DNA of 64,000 nucleotides from contig OY987227.1 of the NCBI GenBank assembly GCA_963920705.1, positions 25,773,935-25,837,934 on the forward strand. Reading direction: 5' to 3'. The notes under the pieces were generated by a model, which worked only from the letters and a program-made list of their open reading frames with translations, was not told where the DNA came from and searched no databases. Positions 51,901 to 60,900 of this stretch are shown piece after piece (the first letter of the stretch is position 1; every line of letters begins with the position of its first letter). The stretch is from Odiellus spinosus (lineage: Eukaryota; Arthropoda; Arachnida; Opiliones; Phalangiidae). The translations under genes and the position numbers were made by a program.

Positions 51901-54900
51901 AGGCGAGATCTCCACGAGACTTACGTCGCGCGCGATTGGTCGCTAGACCTTACACGCGAGGAAAACAGGACCTCCATGAATCCCACTAAGCCTATTTTCC
52001 GGGTAAGTTTTAAATTTATTTCTAGTTTAATATTTGTTTGTAAATATTTTCAGTAGTGGATTAGGCTTATTTAAACAATAAGGAATCGATAAAAAAAATC
52101 ACTTGTTGTTAGGTTGCATCCTCCCTTTAAGGAAAACAATTTAACTCGAGCCCAAATTTGAAATTAGCGAAGATGAGAAAGTGAGGACTGACTTTTAGTT
52201 TCAAGATCAGTTATCAATGTAGTTAAACCCAATGCGGATTGTTACACAATGTTAAATATCTCGTAAGGTATAACATTTGAGCATTGCTAACTGGCTATGA
52301 ACTTATATGTAGAGACAAGAGTCTTCCGAGAAACGCGTAAATTTCATTTATTGTACAAATCCCTTATAATATTTTAGCATAGATGGTCCCTATATTTCCA
52401 CGTACGTTTCATGAAGGAGCTATAAGGATATTAATTTGATTTGGGACTTTTTATTTCTATAGTTATTAACCCTGCCCTACATCACTTGGAACTTTACGGG
52501 CACCTATATCGCGTCCTTTTACCAAATTTGAGACAATTCCTAGTTCCTAGAAAATAACTAGCTTATTTACGGTTGACAAACATAAAATCGAATTATTATA
52601 TCCAGAACTAATTTATTAAAACCCAAAATCAGAGTACATGAAGTTAGAATAAGTCATTCTAGAAAGCTTCTGTAAAACCAAAAGTCTATTACTTCATTTC
52701 AAAAAAGTACACAACACCCCGTGGCTTAAGTCTATCAGCAAAGGCCGAGTTTTACGTCATAGCCCATCAATAAAAAAATGGCAAAAAAGTTATCACCCCT
52801 GTCTGGCTCAAGTGATTTGGACTCTTCCTTCATATTTTAAGTCGCGAGAGACGGAATTTAGGCGGGCCACGCTTGACTATATTGCCTTCCCTCCCAACTC
52901 CGAAATTTCTACAAAAAGGGGCGCTTCCGAATTCACTACTTACATTGACTGCGGCCGTTAGAGAATCAGCCGGTACACACAGTTAATTTGGTTAGTGACG
53001 TCATTATAAATGTAACAAATCGGAACCGTCTCGTTAACTGCACGAAACCCCAAGTGAATTTTACCAGGGAGGTCCTGACATTGATTAATCAACCTCACAG
53101 GGGATAATTCACTCTGGTAAAATCGTACCTTGGTGACAAAAATTGTCTACACCGGAAGTTTCTAGCTACCGATACACGGGGTGAAATTTTGAAGGGGAAA
53201 AAAAACTCTAAAGTAGACGATGCTCTCATGGATTACTTCCGGATTTGTATCGGTAAGGGGGTAAAATGTCTGGCAGCCATGTTTGAAACAAACATCTTCA
53301 ACTACTAGTATAGCAAATCGTACCAGAGTGAGTTATCCCTGTGAGTTTGATTAATCCATGGTCCTAACCACCCCGTTAACTTAATATAAATGTACATTAT
53401 CTCTACATCAACGAACGACCCAGTATGGACAAAACTTCATTATTTAAATAGATTATTGGATTAGGAATAAGCGAAAGATTTTGAATGGGTTTTTCCGTTC
53501 TAATTATTTGAGATAATGTGGTGATGTTAAGGGATGACGAAAAGTTTCCACTCCTTCCAATTTCATACGCTTAGAATGGGCGAAAATATATCAAATACGT
53601 AATTCAGAGAGATGGGAATCATGTTTCTATTCCATCTCAAATTGTCAGTACTTACTACCTTACGATACACTTATTTCTATGATTGTCTTACTTATAGATA
53701 TAATAGGAAGCTATGTTATTGAGTGTGATGAAAACTAAAGGTGGAATACAGCGACGATTTGAATAAACGGGGATATAAGGTTATTTTCCACTATAACTTT
53801 CCTAATAAACAATAAACTCCAGGTTTACGCGCTCGATTGGACGAGATATAATTCAAATTTGGAGGTTTTAATGGTACAGTTACAAACGGGGGAGTTTAAT
53901 TGAAAACTATCGAGGTTATTATAAAAGAGACCTGACATATTTAAAGGAACGATAACATCTAATTTTAAAATCGGAATTTTGGAAATTCAATTTGGTAAAA
54001 TTAAAGGGATATTGCAAGCTAACAACAAGTGATTTCTTTTTATCAATTCCTTATCGTTTAAATAGGCCTAATCCACTTGTAAAAATAAATTATAAACAAA
54101 TAATAAACTAGAAATGAAACTTAACCAGAAAATAGGCTTAGCTGGATTAATCCAGACCCTTAATTTATTCGTATTGACGGATCAACGACCAATCGAATCG
54201 TATAGAAAGTCTCAGAGATCTCGTCTTAATTACAGGTCTTTCCTCATTGGTCGCTGACTCAGGATCTCCATGAGTTCAGCTAAGCCTATTTTTCGGGTAA
54301 GTTTTAAAATTATTTCTAATTTATTTGTAAATGTTTTACTGGTGGATTAGGCCTATTCAAAAGATAAATAATCTATAAAAAGTCACTTGTTGTGTTGCAT
54401 TCTTCCTTTAAAGGGTGGAAAAGAGATCTTTTTTGTTTTGGTTTTAAAGTGGGAATGAAGTATTTTTAACTATAGATCAATTCGGTAATTCTCTGCAGGA
54501 AAAATAGTTCCAAGGAGCGCGAAATATGAGAAGAGTAATTAGCAAAACTTTTGTAAAATATTCTCAATTAAAATTCTTAGAAACTTAAAATTTATAAAGT
54601 TTGCTCCTGATCATTGTTAATTTTTATATGATCTCCTTGATGGCCCGAATTTAATTATTTCAATTATCTCCATAGATTTTAACCTAGTCTATTTTCGAAT
54701 AAATTGAACTAATTTATATTATTTTACTATTTTTATAAGCCTTTAAGCTCTCGTTGGATTTCATTTACAGCTTATTTAATTTTAAATAAGTCAGTTTTGT
54801 GGAAACATCTTATTTCAAAATTAATATCCCAGTGGTATTCAAGAGAAGTTGACACTGACTACACTTTTAGACTCAGCTTTCCTAATTAATTAGGTATTTA

Positions 54901-57900
54901 AATTAATTTCTAAAGTTTGGTAAAGTTTGAATAAAAATAAATATAAATTCGGGCCAATCAAATTATTTCAGCCTTCAACTACGCTTGTAATGTCCTAACA
55001 TTAAGAGAATAGGCGGGTGTTTGATGCCCAAGATCTTCTACAGCAAACGCCTGCCTTAATCTAAAAGCTGATTGATTTTAGTCCCACGGTTCCCTTTAAG
55101 CTAACCCCATATTTGAACGCGAAGACTATATTATCAGAAGCCGATGAAACCCTCCTTTGAAGTCTATTACTCCCGGGTCTTGTCTACCCCTCTCTGTATG
55201 GGTTATTCTCAAAAGGCGCGATCCGTACGCCTCCTAACGGTAGATGTTTTCGGAGCGGGAGCTCGTCGAGCGAATATCTCTAGCAGCTTTGGAGTTCGTC
55301 CAAAAAACGTCGTCGTTTGTGGAGAGAGAGAGAATTTCCAATTTTCCGTAGACAGGGGGGATGAAGTAGGACCCCTCCGATCTCGTAAAATTGGGAATTT
55401 TATCCATACAGAGAGGCGCGCTATATGGAACATTGGAGTAGTAGACTTCAAAGGAGGGTTTCATCGGCTTCTGATATTATTCAAATATAAATATTATATT
55501 AATATAAATATTATATAAACCTTTTACTCAGTTCAGGCAACCGTTTGAAAATTTTAATTTTGAGAAATCAAATCAAAAACGAAAAATCCCCCTAAGGCGA
55601 TTTAAACACGAAAATAGTTTCGTTAAAATATCTCAACCTTTTAAAAATCAGCCCTACGGTTCTATATAAAAAGACTCAAAAATTAAATTGAAATTAAAAC
55701 AGTTCTTGGGGAAAAAGTGGAAGAGAAAAATCAGAGCAAAATTTGCATCAGAGCCTTTTAAAATTCAACCCCGAGAAATGAGGTTCAAACCCCCCAAAAA
55801 ACCCCTCGGGACTCCTATAAAAGGCGAGAAAAGAAGGGTTCGGAAAATCGCCTTTGCTCAGCGTCCTGTTAAGACTGGGGGGCCAAGCCAACACATCCAT
55901 TAATAAGCGTTTAAGCTCGGAAAAGGCCCCGACGGCGAAAGGCTGCTTTATAATTTGCCCGCGCATATACTGAGACCGTCGCTCTTGACTATTCCATTAT
56001 GGTAATTCAAATCATTGCGAGAAAGCAAGAGGGGGATGGGGGCTAAAAGGGACTCTGGCCAAAAATTGGGCAGAGGAAAGGGTGTTAATTTTACACCGCA
56101 GGCCAAATTAAGACCCGGAAAGATAATTGAAAATCGGAAATGACGTCCGATTGAAGGCCACAGTTGGTATAGAGCCTTGGATTAATGTTAAAAGTTTGTC
56201 TATTATTTTGAATTTATTTCTTACACAATATATTAGTATATATATTGTGTTTAAGGGTAATAATTCAAGTTAACTAATTTCTTCCTACGATGTTTGATAT
56301 AAGCCGCGTTCATACTAGGCCTTGGAATCGATTATAACGTTTCGCTAGAGTCGTGTGAACGGAAAACCGTCTTTTCTCGAATCGATTTGATTCGATTTCT
56401 CACAACTGCTTCGGGAACCAGTTTTACACCTATTCGGTTTCAACAACCGATAGATGAAGCTACAATAAATCGATTTATAAAGATTGTGCGTGAACAGGTG
56501 ACGCTTAAAACGATTCCTGGCGATTTGAATATCGGTTTGATTTTACCGTTTCAAATCGATTAAGAAATAATAGTGTGACCATAGTTATAATGAATCAAGG
56601 GGCCTCATCCATTCCAAATATGCCGATTATTGAAAATGTTAGGACTTAAAAGTAATACTTAAATGTAAAATTAAATCGTGGCTTAAAACATGTTCAAAAA
56701 CATTTCAAAATTTAGTTCAAGCTCGGAAATTTGTAATCTTTTTTAAACTTTACGCGTAATTTTTATTTGAATTCTGAACAATCGTGAACCGACAGTTAGG
56801 ACCACGGTAGCACAGAAATTATAGTTAAATAAATAGAAAATCGAAAATTGCCCGTACAATGCTTTGGGAACGGGTTAAGTCTGATATCACTACTTCCGGT
56901 AGCTCGCCTATTGGCGCCGAGTGTCCGAGTAGGCATTAAACAGTAGATTAAAATAGTAAAGACTAAATAAACTTAGCGTTTTTAGTCTTTGATGAACGAA
57001 AAATATAACACGCCCTATTTCCGGAAGTTGAAGAGACCTAGTTTGGATTGGAACAGCTACCAACTGAATTTTCTATTACTTATATTTTCTATAGTAAAAA
57101 ATACGTCCCGTATTCATTTTAGACAAGTTTTTTTCCGTTTCCCGTGAAAGTAATGAAACAATAATCTCGGTACTTACCATTATCACCTCGGTATTCTATC
57201 TTGTAAGCGGTGATAGGACTGTTCCCGTTAAACGGTGGCGTCCAGTTAATTGTTATTGAGCGACTGGTCACTTCGGTGGCGTGAATGTTGGTTGCCACAT
57301 CCGGAGCTTCTGTTAACGACAATTATAATTAATAAACCAATTATTTAAACCATCCAAGAGTATTATATTTATGACTGATAAGCTCACCTTGAACTATAAG
57401 TTGAATATTTCGTTCATCTTCGCCGAAAGCGTTCGATCCGACGCAAGTATAAGTGGAAGAATCGTGCCTCTCAACCGACTCTATCAGTATTTCGGATAGC
57501 ATGCCGTCCTCGACTTCAGTCGAAACAATTTGAATTCTGCCGGAGAGAGCAAAACAAACGTCTTAATCGCGGCAAAAAACTGGTACAAATAAGTAGGACT
57601 AAAAGATTTGGTTGGGAAAAAACGACGTCACCTCTATTAATTGAACTTTGACCTACTGATAATAGAGACAAGAATAATGTTGCCCATAAAAAAATAAAAG
57701 CTTTTTTCTGATAAAATTGGTATACAATGAAATTTTACTACCTGTTTTTGTACTAGCGTTTAATTAACTAGTTATATGTCTTTTTATTTTGAAGATACGT
57801 AGTCTTAATTGCCTTTAAAATTTCTATCAGGTTTAACCTTTATAGTGAGTGGATTCGTGACTAGCCTAAAATTGGTTATGTTCTATATCCGGTCTTAAAG

Positions 57901-60900
57901 GTAATGACGTTTTTAACCATTCACATGTGTGCAATGACGTCAGAGGTATATATTTAGCCAATCAGAAAATTCCAAAAACGGAACATAGCCAATTTGATCC
58001 GCAATCAGATTCCCCGAGCCTATTAGTCATTGTGTTTGTTGTTAGAAATATCACTATTCTTCGATTTATTACGTATTCATAGCAAGTAAATTAATCTATA
58101 AATTAATTTATCAAGTGTGTTCTAAATCACTCCAAGAGCAAGATTATATCTGGGTGATTCAGACCATCGTCGAATAACTTTTTTGTATTTCACTGGGGGA
58201 AAATCTAGCGCTCGCCAAGCAAGCTTTTTTTGGCTCTCTTTCGTTAGAGCAACCGATTGAAAGCAATATTTTCAATAATTTGATTGGGTGATGCAATTTT
58301 TTTCCAAATTTTTAGGGCGACCGAGGGCAAGAGAAATTATATTTTTAGCGAGATTCAGTGGAGTTCGCTATAAGCTAGCGATGAGGGGCTGATCAATTCG
58401 TTTCAGAGTGTACATTGAAATGAATTTTATCAGGTTAATCCATCTAATCCCATAATTATTGAACCTATAGTAGTTATTAATTTAATTTAATCACATGGAT
58501 TAAATCAACCAAGGGAGTACACACTATACACACTTTCTCGTAGAAGTGATTGGAAATGGTATGCCTAGAAAAAGTGCCATTTACCTTAATATTGCGTCTC
58601 TTATAGTGGGTTTATATCCACTCAGAGATATAAGAAGCCGATGAAACCCTCCTTTGAAGTCTATTACTCCCGGGTCTTGTCTACCCCTCTTGTATGGGTT
58701 ATTCTCAAAAGGCGCGATCCGTACGCCTCATAACGGTAGATGTTTTCGGAGCGGGAGTTCGTCGAGCGAATATCTCTAGCAGCCTTTGAGTTCGTCCAAA
58801 AAACGTCGTCGTTTGTGGAGAGAGAGAATTTCCAATTTTCCGTAGACAGGGGGGATGAAGTAGGACCCCTTCTAACTCGTAAAATTGGGAATTTTTCCCA
58901 TACAGAGAGGAGCGCTATATGGAACATTGGAGTAGTAGACTTCAAAGGAGGGTTTCATCGGCTTATGGAGATATCAAAGAACATTTTATCTTTAATATAG
59001 CGATAATATTTTACCTAAAAATAGATATATGTAATAACGGGGTCGAGGAGTTAATCTTTTAGAAAGGTTTTATGATATAGAAAACCCTATTAAACTAGAA
59101 AAGAAAGTTACGCGAAGAAAATCTTAAATAAATTGACCTTTAGAAGAAAAATTGGTAATATCTCCAGATGCTTTTTAAACGAATTGACCCCATGCCCTCC
59201 ACGCGAGCCCGCCAGTCTATACACTGCACTGCTTTAATAAAAGATAAAAAGATTCCCAATTTATACGTTCATTAATAATTTAGAAAAAAAAAGAGCCATA
59301 AAATAAAACGTTGCTGGCCTCAATTTAAAATCTAAATGGGAGTTTATTCCCTTTTTTTTCTGTTAAATATTAATATTTATGTTTAAAGGGAACGTGCAAA
59401 GATAACCTATTCATAATTAAGTTAAACTGATAAAACTTTTGATTGTTTAGAGTAGAAATTAACAAGTTAAAAAATATATATAAATTATGTTAGGTACCTA
59501 TACTGCAAATGCTAATTAGCAAACTTATAATATAAGGGGGCAATCAATTGAAAGTCAACCCGAATAATCTTTGCAATTAGACGTTCCTATTTTGCTCGAA
59601 ATATTTTAGATGTTAAACAAATTTGAATACAAACGCCTTTAAGTTAATTACAATTTGTTTCCACACTGCCTTTAAAAACAAAGATCTCGGCCAGATATTG
59701 CTTTGATTAGAGATTAACCTATAATTAAAGATGGCATACAAGATAAAAATATAGATTAAGGGTATGTTAAACGTAAATTTAATTTTAATTCGAGAATTTG
59801 ATTTATTTCACAGAATATTTTTCAAAATCATTCCAAAACTTTTTCGAGGATTTTCTTACTCGAGTTGGAATAAACTTTTCCTAGAATTTTTTATGAAACG
59901 TAAAACTGGCCAAGGAATAAAACCAGTCCCTTCATCCAATGGAAACATAATATCCCTCTTAATTTGTACGTTCTCAGGTTTCGTTAATTAGTTAGAAAAT
60001 GTTCTTTAAATTTAAATTCACACAAAGCGGTATAGAAACGGAATCTAAATGTAGATTAAGAAATTATTCTAGAATCTAAATATCCCGTAGATTATAGCCG
60101 TGTTCACACAAGAGACATTGAAACCGTTTTTAACCGATTTAGAAAGGTCAAATGTGTAAAATTTTGAGGTCAAATGATAAGTCCTCAAAATATGTAATTA
60201 TTATCTTGAAAAACTGAATTGAAGATTAAAAAACATTTCTGGTTTGATGTTCCTCTGCCACTTAGCGTGCATGTACCTTTAAAACTTATGTTCTCTCCTG
60301 ACTCAAATTATCGAGGCAGAGTCCAAATCACTCGAGCCAGACAGGGGTGATGACTTTTTTGGCTAGTTTTAAGTGATGGGCTAATACGTTTACCTTTCCC
60401 TTTGCTGATAGCAGAAGTCTACTACTCTAATGTTCCATATAGCGCTCCTCTCTGTATGGGTAAAATTCACAATTTTACGAGATCGGAGGGGTCCTACTTC
60501 ATACCCCCCTGTCTACGGAAAATTGGAATTTCTCTCTCTAAACAAACGACGACGTTTTTTTGACGAACTCCAAGGCTGCTAGAGATATTCCATCGACGAA
60601 CTCCCGCTCCGAAAATATCTACCGTTAGGAGGCGTACGAATCGCGCTTTATGAAACTAACCCATACAGAGAGGGGTAGACAAGACCAGGGAGTAATAGAC
60701 TTCAAAGGAGGGTTTCATCGGCTTCTGATACTATGTATATAGAAATAGAAACATTGTTCTGAAGTTCTTGTTTAAATTTGTTTTTACCAATGTCCTTCAT
60801 ATATTACCCATCGACTTTTAAGGCACACTTCAAGAACAGATTGAAATTCTTGTAATACCTTCCAAATTTCTCTACAGAGAATAATAATAATAATAAAAAA

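Larger units (their letters stand above)
37696..57177. other. 19.5-kb Dscam intron
   Basis: It splits FN1. It contains three full M1 MITEs, two foldback pairs, a foldback with minisatellite, diverged long tandem repeats, two or three copies of a CGATT-rich element and a microsatellite, all listed separately. No exon or complete transposase was recognised on either strand. Confidence 0.55.
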
